Positions 8,706 to 18,073 of a stretch of DNA of 39,026 nt are shown one piece after another. The stretch is from Natronospiraceae bacterium (GTDB lineage: Bacteria; Pseudomonadota; Gammaproteobacteria; Natronospirales; Natronospiraceae), in assembly GCA_007133205.1 (NCBI GenBank), contig SLND01000073.1, positions 1 to 39,026 on the forward strand. Reading direction: 5' to 3'. How positions within the stretch are numbered: position 1 is the stretch's first letter; each line of letters starts with the position of its first letter. The translations under genes and the position numbers were made by a program. The notes under the pieces were generated by a model, which was given only the letters and a program-made list of their open reading frames with translations, made no database searches and had not been told where the DNA came from.

Positions 8706-9378
8706 TGTCCTCGTCGTTGTCGTCCTCGTCGTCCTCATCCTCGTCCGGTTCCCAGTCCTCGTCAGGCTCGACGGCCCACGGGGCTCGTGGTGGTTCGACC
8801 GGGTCGGTGAGATCGAATTCGGCCTCGAATTCGCGATTGAAGCGGACCAGGCCGTAGACGAATTTCTCACCCGGGTGCACTTCCATGTACCAGGTGTTCT
8901 CGGCGGAATCCGGGATGCCCTGTTCCTCGAACAGGTTCTTGGAGAAATCACCGGCCGGGAATTCCTGGCGGTTGGCCGTGCCGTCATCCTCGGTGGTGCC
9001 ACCGTACCAGTGCAGCGCCTCCTCGCTGCCGTCCGGATAGCGGTGATCGTGCTTGAGTTCGATCGAATCCTCGCCTCGGGTCAGAACCCAGGTGCGGGAG
9101 TGATTGTCACCCACGTGCAGCGGAATCCGGATTTCGGTCGGCGTGCACTCGCGGACATGCATGATCACGTCCACGTCCAGCCACTCGTCGTCTTCCTCTT
9201 CGTACTTGGTCAGCTCGCCCGGATAGGCGTTGCCGCACAGGGCCTGAAGGTTTTCCCACCAGGCGTCCTGCGCCGTCGCCTCCTCGGGCTCCGGCGCGTC
9301 CGGATCCTCGCAAGCCATCAGCGCCAGTGCGGCAACTGCCAGCAGCGAGACCCGCAGAACATGCTTCATTGAATACAT
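8689..9378 (-). CDS. Putative lipoprotein of unknown function with highly acidic C-terminal tail
   Basis: 229 aa (second Met 9 nt downstream); signal plus lipobox ALALMACE; core MHVRECTPTEIRIPLHVGDNHSRTWVLTRGED...LKHDHRYPDGSEEALHWYGG; ends DEDEDDEDDNDEDNDEDS. Confidence 0.8.
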   Translation of the reverse strand: MYSMKHVLRVSLLAVAALALMACEDPDAPEPEEATAQDAWWENLQALCGNAYPGELTKYEEEDDEWLDVDVIMHVRECTPTEIRIPLHVGDNHSRTWVLTRGEDSIELKHDHRYPDGSEEALHWYGGTTEDDGTANRQEFPAGDFSKNLFEEQGIPDSAENTWYMEVHPGEKFVYGLVRFNREFEAEFDLTDPVEPPRAPWAVEPDEDWEPDEDEDDEDDNDEDNDEDS

Positions 9379-9400
9379 CAGGACTTGCCTCCCTTGGTTT

Positions 9401-9440
9401 CAGAGCCATTTAATGGCTTGCAGAGCCACTCAATGGCTGC
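9401..9440. repeat. Two tandem 20-bp repeats, each with a dyad-symmetric core (candidate operator)
   Basis: cagAGCCATTtAATGGCTtg / cagAGCCActcaaTGGCTgc in the divergent intergenic region. Confidence 0.7.
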
Positions 9441-9459
9441 GAACGATGCGTGCGACGAT

Positions 9460-9465
9460 TATAAT
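9460..9465 (+). promoter_or_regulatory. Candidate -10 box of DedA gene promoter
   Basis: TATAAT 37 nt upstream of the ATG at 9497, with weak -35 adjacent to the tandem palindromes. Confidence 0.45.
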
Positions 9466-9496
9466 GCCTGCTCGTTTGATCCAGTGAAAGGTAGTC

Positions 9497-10129
9497 ATGG
9501 GCCAGGGTTTTTTCCAGGAATTCGTCCTTTGGATGCGTGAATACCACCGATTCGCCGGGGTAATCCTGTTTTCCCTGGTGTTTCTGGAATCCCTGCTGGT
9601 GGTCGGCTGGTTCGTGCCGGCGGTTGCGGCCCTGGTGGTGGCGGGCGGGCTGATTGCCGCCGGCGCGATGGCGCCCCTGCCGGCGCTGTTCGGTGCCGTC
9701 TCCGGTGCCTTTCTCGGGGCCTGTCTGAGTTACTGGGTCGGGCGCCATTTCCGGACCAGGATCCTGCGCCTGTGGCCTTTCTCCCGCCGTCCGGGCCTGA
9801 TCAGTCGGGGCCGGCTGTTCTTCCGGCGCCATGGCGGCAAGAGCCTGCTGATTGCGCGCTTCTCCAAGCCGTTGCGCCCCGTGCTGCCGGCCGTGGCGGG
9901 CATGTCACGCATGCCGCCTCGTCGTTTCCTGGCGGCCAATCTCCTGTCGGTCTGCCTCTGGGCGCCGGCCTGTCTGCTGGCGGGTTTCGTTACGGTTGGC
10001 TGGGTCACGCTCCTGCCCGAATCGGCCCGGATGCCGGTGGCCCTTGGAGTGGCGTTCCTCGTCCTGTGCCTGCTTGTCTACATCTGGCGCCAGCGACGCT
10101 TTGATTCCCTCGAAGTGCGGGTGTCCTGA
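9497..10129 (+). CDS. DedA/SNARE-associated family membrane protein
   Basis: 210 aa; hydrophobic; FLESLLVVGWFVPAVAALVVAGGLIAAGAM...ALFGAVSGAFLGACLSYWVGRHF...RHGGKSLLIARFSKPLRPVLPAVAGMSRM. Confidence 0.88.
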   Translation: MGQGFFQEFVLWMREYHRFAGVILFSLVFLESLLVVGWFVPAVAALVVAGGLIAAGAMAPLPALFGAVSGAFLGACLSYWVGRHFRTRILRLWPFSRRPGLISRGRLFFRRHGGKSLLIARFSKPLRPVLPAVAGMSRMPPRRFLAANLLSVCLWAPACLLAGFVTVGWVTLLPESARMPVALGVAFLVLCLLVYIWRQRRFDSLEVRVS

Positions 10130-10147
10130 AGCCGCGATCGCGAGCCT

Positions 10148-10738
10148 TCAGTTCCGCCGCCGCGCCCGTTCCACCTCCACGACCCGCCCGTTGACCACGG
10201 TCACGATGCGTGGAAATCGCCCCGAGCCGAACTCATAAATCCATTCCTCGGCGGGCAGGCCGGCCTGGAAAACCATGCCGACACCCTCGATCCGGTAGGT
10301 ACGATCGATCGCAATCACCTCGACTTCCCGCGGCTCGCCGCAACGGGCCTTGAGCTCGAGCTGGGAAATCCCGCGGTCGATGTCACCGGGACGGCAGTTG
10401 CCGTCCAGGGTCCGGAATCCATGGGGGCCATTCTTGATGTGGGTGAGACGGCCCTGCTGAAAGCGGAGGAAGCGGGTCAGACGATGGGGGCCGAAGTTGT
10501 ATTGCCATTCCTCGCGCGTCGGCACGTGGCCGTAGCGGGCGGTGTAGACCGTGTGAAGGGGGATGACCACGTCCGGCTCGCCGCAGACCTCGCGGACCTC
10601 GAACTTGCGATCCCCGGTCTGCACCAGCTTGCCGTCGCAGCGCATGCTGGCCCCGGCCTCGCCCGCGGGCAGGATGAACAGCCCCGGAGCGGCCAGCAGC
10701 AGGGTGGCAATCCAGGTCTTGTATCGGATCGGCTTCAT
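10148..10738 (-). CDS. DUF2845 domain protein, exported
   Basis: Likely start MKPIRYKTWIATLLLAAPGLFILPAGEAGA (signal peptide); repeated CGEP...V segments (VREVCGEPDVV, LKARCGEPREVEVI) typical of DUF2845. Confidence 0.78.
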   Translation of the reverse strand: MKPIRYKTWIATLLLAAPGLFILPAGEAGASMRCDGKLVQTGDRKFEVREVCGEPDVVIPLHTVYTARYGHVPTREEWQYNFGPHRLTRFLRFQQGRLTHIKNGPHGFRTLDGNCRPGDIDRGISQLELKARCGEPREVEVIAIDRTYRIEGVGMVFQAGLPAEEWIYEFGSGRFPRIVTVVNGRVVEVERARRRN

Positions 10739-10815
10739 GGCAAGCTTGTCGCAGGGTAACCAATACACAGTGTAGACCGGCGCCCGTGCCGGTGCGTTCC
10801 CGGAGGAGGTCCTGG

Positions 10816-11634
10816 GTGATACGCCTGATTCTGATTGTCGTTCTGGCCTACGGGGCCGTGGTTCTGCTGGCCTGGGCCTTCCAGGACCGACTGCTGTACA
10901 TGCCGTCCATGCCGGGTCGGGAGCTGCAGGCCAGTCCGGCGGACCGGGGCTGGGAGTACGAGGACGTCCGCTTCGAGGCCGAGGACGGAGTGACGCTCCA
11001 TGGCTGGTGGCTGCCGCTGGAGGAGGCGCGCGGCACCGTACTGTTCTTTCATGGCAATGCCGGCAACATCTCCCACCGGATGGATTCCCTGGCCATCTTC
11101 CGGGAACTGGGTCTTTCGGTCTTCATCATCGATTACCGTGGCTTTGGCGAGAGCGAGGGGAGTCCGAGCGAGGAGGGTACCGAAGCGGATGCCCGGGCCT
11201 CGTGGGATTACCTGGTCCGCGAGCAGGGGATCGATCCCTCCCGGATTGCCATCTTCGGTCGTTCCCTCGGGGCCGCGGTGGCCGCCGAGCTGGGGCGTGA
11301 TCGCGATCCGGGCGCGGTGATCCTGGAATCCCCCTTTACCTCCCTGCCGGAAATGGCACAGGACGTCTATCCCTTCCTGCCCGCTCGCTGGCTGACCCGC
11401 TATCAGTACAACACCCGTGAGCATGCCGCCGCGATCGAGGCCCCGGTCCTGGTGGTCCACAGCCGGGATGACGAGATCATTCCCTTCGAGCATGGCGAGG
11501 CGGTCTACGAGGCGGTGAGCTCGAGCAAGGCCTTGCTGCCATTGCGCGGTGGGCACAACACCGCTTTCCTCGACCATCGTGCCGAGTACATGGCCGGTCT
11601 GGAGCAATTCCTGGTGGAGACGGTCGGCTGGTAG
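10816..11634 (+). CDS. Alpha/beta hydrolase (BEM46/YfhR-like)
   Basis: VLFFHGNAGNISHR, GRSLGAAVA nucleophile elbow, VVHSRDDEIIPF and GGHNT; GTG start at 10816 preceded by GGAGGAGG, upstream ATG at 10786 also possible. Confidence 0.85.
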   Translation: MIRLILIVVLAYGAVVLLAWAFQDRLLYMPSMPGRELQASPADRGWEYEDVRFEAEDGVTLHGWWLPLEEARGTVLFFHGNAGNISHRMDSLAIFRELGLSVFIIDYRGFGESEGSPSEEGTEADARASWDYLVREQGIDPSRIAIFGRSLGAAVAAELGRDRDPGAVILESPFTSLPEMAQDVYPFLPARWLTRYQYNTREHAAAIEAPVLVVHSRDDEIIPFEHGEAVYEAVSSSKALLPLRGGHNTAFLDHRAEYMAGLEQFLVETVGW

Positions 11635-11670
11635 GCCGTGGGTTGAATTCGCCGACCCGATTCGGGATCA

Positions 11671-11907
11671 GGACCCTTCGTTGGCGGTGACGGGGGACTG
11701 CCCGTTCAGGTCTCGAATGCGCGTTCAGCAAGCACGGCTCAGGTGACCATCCAAAGAGCAGGCCTTGGTGCGGTCAGGGTGTTCCAGGACTGTGTGCGCC
11801 ATGGATGGCGCACACAGAGCCCCCATGGAAGGGTTCACGGCGTTCCTGGAACACCCTGACGGCACCACAAGGCCGGAACGCCCCCCGTCACCGCTAACGA
11901 AGGGTCC
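11671..11907. repeat. Nested triple inverted-repeat element between convergent genes
   Basis: Outer IR 11671-11696/11882-11907 (25/26), middle IR 11761-11789/11844-11874 (17-bp perfect core gtcagggtgttccagga), central hairpin 11790-11817 (ctgtgtgcgcca-tgga-tggcgcacacag, 12-bp perfect arms). Confidence 0.9.
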
Positions 11908-11917
11908 CAAATCCAAC

Positions 11918-12625
11918 TTAAGCGGTGCCACTGCTCGACTCATCAGGGGGTGAGAAATACGGCGTGATCAGATCCCCGACGCCATCCACCGCCATGAATC
12001 CATCCAGGGGCCTTGGTGTCTGTGTACTGTCCGGTTGCCGGATCCCGATCACCGAGGGCAGGCCGTAGGCACGCGCGGATCCCAGCACGGCCGGTGAATC
12101 GTCAATGAAGCAGGCCTTGTCCCTGAGCGGCCCCAGTTCAGTTTCCAGGGACCGCCAGAACCGGGGCGATTCCTTGGCCGCCCCGAACTCGTGGGCGCTG
12201 AATATCCGCGTCACCTGCCGGTCGAGCCCGGTCTGGCGCAATTTCAGATCCAGCACCCGGGGGTGGGCGTTGGTGACCAGGTGGGTGGGACGTCCGCCTG
12301 CCCTGAGCCGGTGCAGGAAGTCCGCGGCCCCGGGCAGCATCCGGATGCGATCACGCATCTGCTGCTTGAGCGCGATGACATCGAAGCCCAGTTGGCGGCT
12401 CCAGTAATCCGTGCAGTACCACTCAAGCCGACCCTCGACCGCGCGCATGCGCTGCTGGAGATCCTGCCGCGCCGCGGCGAGCGAACGGCCCTGCTCGCGG
12501 GCGTGTCGCTCGGGCAGGGCCTGGAGCCAGAAATGATTGTCGAAGGCGAGGTCGAGCAGGGTCCCGTCCATGTCCAGCAGGACCGGACCGCTGGCGGGCA
12601 AGCTGGGCCGGTAGTCAGTCGCCAC
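11918..12625 (-). CDS. yrfG: HAD-superfamily hydrolase, GMP/IMP nucleotidase (YrfG) like
   Basis: [20 protein letters not shown]...[14 protein letters not shown]...[14 protein letters not shown]...[19 protein letters not shown] start overlapping the rhlB end. The 335 aa ORF start lies inside rhlB. Confidence 0.85.
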   Translation of the reverse strand: MATDYRPSLPASGPVLLDMDGTLLDLAFDNHFWLQALPERHAREQGRSLAAARQDLQQRMRAVEGRLEWYCTDYWSRQLGFDVIALKQQMRDRIRMLPGAADFLHRLRAGGRPTHLVTNAHPRVLDLKLRQTGLDRQVTRIFSAHEFGAAKESPRFWRSLETELGPLRDKACFIDDSPAVLGSARAYGLPSVIGIRQPDSTQTPRPLDGFMAVDGVGDLITPYFSPPDESSSGTA

Positions 12626-13940
12626 GACGATTGCGATTGCCGTCCCCGGATTTGCCGCGTCGGCCCTTGCCGCCGCCGCGCCGTCCCCGGCCCTGGCGTG
12701 GCGGGCCGCCTTTGCGCCGCCCGCCCTTCTTGCCGGCGTGTCGCTGTATCCGGGCCGCCGGCTTGAGTTCCTCGGCGAGCAGGTCGGCGTGCTGCATTTC
12801 CTTGGGCAGCTTCTGCTCGATGAAGTCCTCGATCTCCGGCAGGGAGAAGGCATAGCTCTCGCAGGCGAAGCTGATCGCGTCGCCTTCCTCGCCGGCCCGT
12901 GCGGTGCGCCCGATGCGGTGGACATAGTCCTCGGGATCCTGGGGCAGATCGTAGTTGATCACGTGGCTCACGTTGGGGATATGCAGCCCGCGCGAGGCGA
13001 CATCGGTCGTCACCAGTACCGGCAATTCTCCGCTCTGGAACTCCTGGATCAGTCGAAGCCGCTTCTTCTGCGGCACATCGCCCGAGAGGACCTCGGCGCG
13101 GAACTCATTGCCCTGCAACCAGGCGCTGATCCGTTCCGCGGCCCGCTTGGTGTTCACGAAGACCATGGTGCGGCGCGGATCCATGCTGCGAAGGAGACCG
13201 ATCAGCAACCGGATCTTTTCATCGTCTGCCGGCATGTAGACGACCTGGCGCACCTTGTCAGCGGTGACCTGTTCGGCATCCACGGTGACCGATTCCGGGT
13301 TGTTCATGTGCTCATAGGCCAGTTCCATCACCCGGTAGGACAGGGTCGCGGAGAACAGCATGTTGAGGCGTTTCTCCGGGTGGGGAAGCTTGCGCATCAG
13401 GTAGCGGATGTCCTTGATGAAGCCCATGTCGAACATCCGGTCGGCTTCGTCGAGGACGGCGACCTGAGCGGCGCGGAAGTCGAATACGCGCTGCTTGAAG
13501 TAATCGATCATCCGTCCGGGGGTCCCGATCAGGATGTCCACTCCGTCGCGCAGTTGCTGGCGCTGCTGTTCGTAACCGGCACCCCCGTAGACCAGACCGA
13601 GGCGGAAATCGGTGTGGCGGCCCAGGGTCTCGGCGTCCTTGTGGATCTGGACGGCCAGCTCCCGGGTCGGCGCCAGGATCATGGCGCGCGGCTGTTCGGG
13701 CCGCCGATCCTCGCGCGCGGGGTGCTGCAACAGGTGCTGGAAGGTGGCCAGCAGGAAGGCTGCGGTCTTGCCGGTCCCGGTCTGGGCCTGGCCGGCCACG
13801 TCGCGCCCGGCGAGGGCCAGGGGCAGGGTCCGCGCCTGAATCGGCGTGCAATGGGTGAAGCCGGCGTCGGCAACGGCCCGGGCCAGCGGCGGCGCCAGGT
13901 CCAGGGATTCGAATTTGGTCTCGCTCAGATGGGTATCCAT
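12615..13940 (-). CDS. rhlB: ATP-dependent RNA helicase RhlB (DEAD-box)
   Basis: Start [27 protein letters not shown] present as [26 protein letters not shown]; Arg/Gly/Lys-rich C-terminus; next to trxA and rho. Confidence 0.92.
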   Translation of the reverse strand: MDTHLSETKFESLDLAPPLARAVADAGFTHCTPIQARTLPLALAGRDVAGQAQTGTGKTAAFLLATFQHLLQHPAREDRRPEQPRAMILAPTRELAVQIHKDAETLGRHTDFRLGLVYGGAGYEQQRQQLRDGVDILIGTPGRMIDYFKQRVFDFRAAQVAVLDEADRMFDMGFIKDIRYLMRKLPHPEKRLNMLFSATLSYRVMELAYEHMNNPESVTVDAEQVTADKVRQVVYMPADDEKIRLLIGLLRSMDPRRTMVFVNTKRAAERISAWLQGNEFRAEVLSGDVPQKKRLRLIQEFQSGELPVLVTTDVASRGLHIPNVSHVINYDLPQDPEDYVHRIGRTARAGEEGDAISFACESYAFSLPEIEDFIEQKLPKEMQHADLLAEELKPAARIQRHAGKKGGRRKGGPPRQGRGRRGGGKGRRGKSGDGNRNRRGD

Positions 13941-14346
13941 GACTCTCAAATTATGCATACTTGCTTGGGACAAAGGGCCGACGGCATACGCGCCCGCACG
14001 GGCCGCGGCGTTTGCGAGCGCCGGATTTCGGGCCCGATCCGGTGCCATGTGGAGCCGATTCGGGGCCGACCCTGAACGGATTCGGCCCACAGGCTTGAAA
14101 TATCCGTCGGATTGGGCTCCAATAGGGTGAAACGCTCTGTGGCAGCCCGCACCCGCGGGCCAGAACGCACACCCTGGATATCCAGTTCTTGCTCAAAGCC
14201 CTGACCGGAAACTGCGGGCAGCGCCATTGTGCCTGATCGCTTCGGTGGCGTCACTTGAGGCCGACCGTCTGACAGCGTCATCCCGTATTGCCCAGAGTCC
14301 GGCACCTGTTTTTTCCCAAGTTCATTTGTGCAGGAGGCAGTAAACC

Positions 14347-14673
14347 GTGAGCAGTGAGATTGTTTATACCTCGGACGACAAGTTCGACGATGATGTCCTG
14401 CAGGCCGATGTTCCGGTCCTGGTGGACTACTGGGCCGAATGGTGCGGGCCCTGCAAGATGATCGCACCGGTGCTTGAGGAGCTGGCTGCCGAGTACAGCG
14501 ACAAGTTGAAAGTGGTCAAGCTCAATATCGATGAAAACCCCAAGACCCCGCCCAAGTACGGCATTCGTGGCATTCCCACGCTGATGCTGTTCAAGGACGG
14601 AAACGTGGAGGCTCAGAAGGTGGGCGCCATGTCCAAGTCCCAGCTTACCGCCTTTATTGACACCAACCTGTGA
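14347..14673 (+). CDS. trxA: Thioredoxin 1
   Basis: 108 aa, GTG start with [16 protein letters not shown] and GIPTLMLF. Confidence 0.97.
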   Translation: MSSEIVYTSDDKFDDDVLQADVPVLVDYWAEWCGPCKMIAPVLEELAAEYSDKLKVVKLNIDENPKTPPKYGIRGIPTLMLFKDGNVEAQKVGAMSKSQLTAFIDTNL

Positions 14674-14728
14674 TCGGAGCGGCGGCTTTGCTCGCATCCG
14701 CTCCATCGAGCAACTCCAGAACGAATCA

Positions 14729-15988
<1,260 letters not shown>

Positions 15989-15998
15989 TCACCATCAC

Positions 15999-16018
15999 GC
16001 CCGGGTTTCCTCCCGGGC
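15999..16018. other. Hairpin downstream of rho without U-tract
   Basis: gcccggg-tttcct-cccgggc, 7-bp perfect arms, 10 nt after the rho stop. Confidence 0.6.
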
Positions 16019-16035
16019 AGGATGGATGCGAGGGC

Positions 16036-16542
16036 ATGGCCATGGCCCGGATCGTCTCACTGGTCCTGATGCTGGTGCTTGCCGGCCCGGCGGCATATGC
16101 CGCCTGCCAGGAAGCTCCTTATGACGAACTGGATTTCCTGATCGGGGACTGGCTGGTGGTGGACCCCGAGGAGAATATCCTCGGCGAAAGCCAGATCTAT
16201 CCCGTTGCCGGTGGCTGCGCCCTGCGCGAAGACTGGAGCGGGGTGGATGGCCTTCAGGGCGAGGCCCTGTTCGCGCCGCGGGCGGACAGCGAGGGCTGGC
16301 AGATGACCTGGGTCGACAGTGACGGGCTGGTGCTGGAGCTGGAGGGGCAGTGGACCCGGGGGGTGCTGGTCTTTACCGGTCGCCAGCAGGATCAGGACGG
16401 GGAAATCATGCACCGGCTGGTCTATGACCCCATCCCGGAGCTCGGGCAGATCCAGCATGTCTGGGAATACAGTCAGGATGCCGGTCAGACCTGGCAGCTC
16501 TTCTTCGACGCCTGGTATGCACCGGACCTGAGCGAGGGCTGA
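16036..16542 (+). CDS. Exported DUF1579-like hypothetical protein
   Basis: 168 aa; signal peptide ending AAYAAC; LDFLIGDWLV...WQMTWVDSDGLVLELEGQW resembles DUF1579-type lipocalin-like proteins. Confidence 0.65.
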   Translation: MAMARIVSLVLMLVLAGPAAYAACQEAPYDELDFLIGDWLVVDPEENILGESQIYPVAGGCALREDWSGVDGLQGEALFAPRADSEGWQMTWVDSDGLVLELEGQWTRGVLVFTGRQQDQDGEIMHRLVYDPIPELGQIQHVWEYSQDAGQTWQLFFDAWYAPDLSEG

Positions 16543-16622
16543 CCCGGCGGCTGCACCTTCCGGCGGCGAGCCTGCTCAGGGAATCCCGAATTGATCAGCA
16601 CTTCCCTTGCTGGTCCGAAGCT

Positions 16623-17918
16623 TCACTGGTCCGATGATTCGTGCTTCATTGCGCGCACGCCGATGTCGCGGCGCCAGAAGGCATCCTGCCAGTGGATACG
16701 CTCCACCTGGGCGTAGGCCCGTTCACGGGCGGTGGCGATGCTATTGCCCAGGGCCGTGGCGCACAGCACCCGCCCGCCGTTGTTGACCAGCCTGCCCTGA
16801 TCATCGACGCGGGTCCCGGCGTGAAAGACCTTGGTGTCGCCATCCTCGCGCTCGGGCAGCCCGCTGATTTCATGGCCCTTGTCATAGCTGCCCGGATAGC
16901 CACCCGAGGCCATGACCACCCCCACCGCCGGTCGCTCATCCCAGCGTGCTTCCACATCGGCGAGATCCCGCTCGATGGCTTCCAGGCAGAGCTGTGGCAG
17001 GTCGCTTCTCAGGCGCATCATGATGGGCTGGGTTTCGGGGTCGCCCAGGCGACAGTTGTATTCCAGCACCTTCGGTTCGCCCTCGGGAGAGATCATCAAT
17101 CCGGCATAGAGAAAACCGGTATAGGGATGGCCATCGGCGCGCATGCCCTTCACCGCGGGTCGGATGACCCGTTCCATGATCACCTGTGCCAGTTCCGGGG
17201 TGATTACCGGTGCCGGTGATACCGCCCCCATGCCGCCGGTGTTCGGACCGCGATCACCATCGTCCCGGGCCTTGTGATCCTGGGAGGTGGCCAGGGGCAG
17301 GACGAAATCGCCGTCCGCCATCACCATGAAACTGGCTTCTTCGCCTTCCAGGAATTCCTCGATCACCACCCGGTGACCGGCATCACCGAAGGCATTGCCG
17401 GCGAGCATGTCGCGGGCCGCATCGACCGCCTCCGCCACCGATTCGGCAACCACCACCCCCTTGCCGGCGGCAAGGCCGTCGGCCTTGACCACGATCGGGG
17501 CACCCTGCCGGCGAACCCAGGCCTCGGCTTCATCGGCATCGGTGAAACTGCCGTGGGCCGCGGTCGGAATGCCGTGGCGCTTCATGAAATCCTTGGAGAA
17601 GGCCTTTGAGCCCTCCAGGCGGGCAGCACCCCGGGTTGGTCCGAAACAGCGCAGATCCGCTTCCTGGAAGCGATCGACGATGCCCGCGACCAGTGGTGCC
17701 TCCGGACCGACAATGGTCAGGCTGATCGCCTCGCGGGTGGCAAAGTCGATCAGGGCGGGGATGTCATCGGCGGCGATCGGTACGTTTTCCATCAGGCGCT
17801 CGCGGGCGGTTCCCGCATTGCCGGGCGCGACATAGACCTGATCCACTTCCGCGGAATGGGCTGCCTTCCAGGCCAGCGCATGTTCGCGGCCACCACCACC
17901 AACGACCAATACCTTCAT
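16623..17918 (-). CDS. purD: Phosphoribosylamine--glycine ligase
   Basis: Start MKVLVVGGGGREHALAWKAA; ATP-grasp GADGLAAGKGVVVA-type motif and NTGGMGAVSPAP. Confidence 0.97.
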   Translation of the reverse strand: MKVLVVGGGGREHALAWKAAHSAEVDQVYVAPGNAGTARERLMENVPIAADDIPALIDFATREAISLTIVGPEAPLVAGIVDRFQEADLRCFGPTRGAARLEGSKAFSKDFMKRHGIPTAAHGSFTDADEAEAWVRRQGAPIVVKADGLAAGKGVVVAESVAEAVDAARDMLAGNAFGDAGHRVVIEEFLEGEEASFMVMADGDFVLPLATSQDHKARDDGDRGPNTGGMGAVSPAPVITPELAQVIMERVIRPAVKGMRADGHPYTGFLYAGLMISPEGEPKVLEYNCRLGDPETQPIMMRLRSDLPQLCLEAIERDLADVEARWDERPAVGVVMASGGYPGSYDKGHEISGLPEREDGDTKVFHAGTRVDDQGRLVNNGGRVLCATALGNSIATARERAYAQVERIHWQDAFWRRDIGVRAMKHESSDQ

Positions 17919-17977
17919 GGTTGTGCCTTCGAATACATCTACAGGGGATTCACGGTCCGGGGATTCTATCACCCGGC

Positions 17978-18073
17978 TGAGCCACAAGCTTCAAGCCACA
18001 AGCTAAAAGCAGCAGTTCAGCAACCCGGGAGGGCCCGCCTGGCGCTTGCAGCTCGCCATCAAGCCAAAGGCTC
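17978..18073. repeat. REP-like intergenic repeat upstream of purD
   Basis: tgagccacaagcttcaagccacaagctaaaagc...cgcttgcagctcgcc...aagccaaaggctca: repeated gccacaagct, TGAGCC/GGCTCA ends, internal inverted AAGC/GCTT segments. Confidence 0.55.

Noticed and set aside
8706-9002. N-terminal extension of the DUF192 ORF to 9002
   Set aside because: The extension is the out-of-frame translation of the upstream lipoprotein gene; signal peptide and lipobox begin after the Met at 8705.
9410-9832. 140 aa minus-strand ORF over the DedA gene
   Set aside because: Low-complexity antisense translation; spans the palindromic repeats and promoter.
11765-11953. 62 aa plus-strand and 72 aa minus-strand ORFs in the nested palindrome
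   Set aside because: Both arise from the inverted-repeat sequence itself; no RBS or homology support, so treated as repeat DNA.
12626-12925. N-terminal extension of the HAD ORF to 12925
   Set aside because: Lies within the rhlB coding region out of frame; low-complexity Arg/Ser/Pro translation with no HAD homology.
12738-14075. 445 aa plus-strand ORF
   Set aside because: Antisense to rhlB with no motif support.
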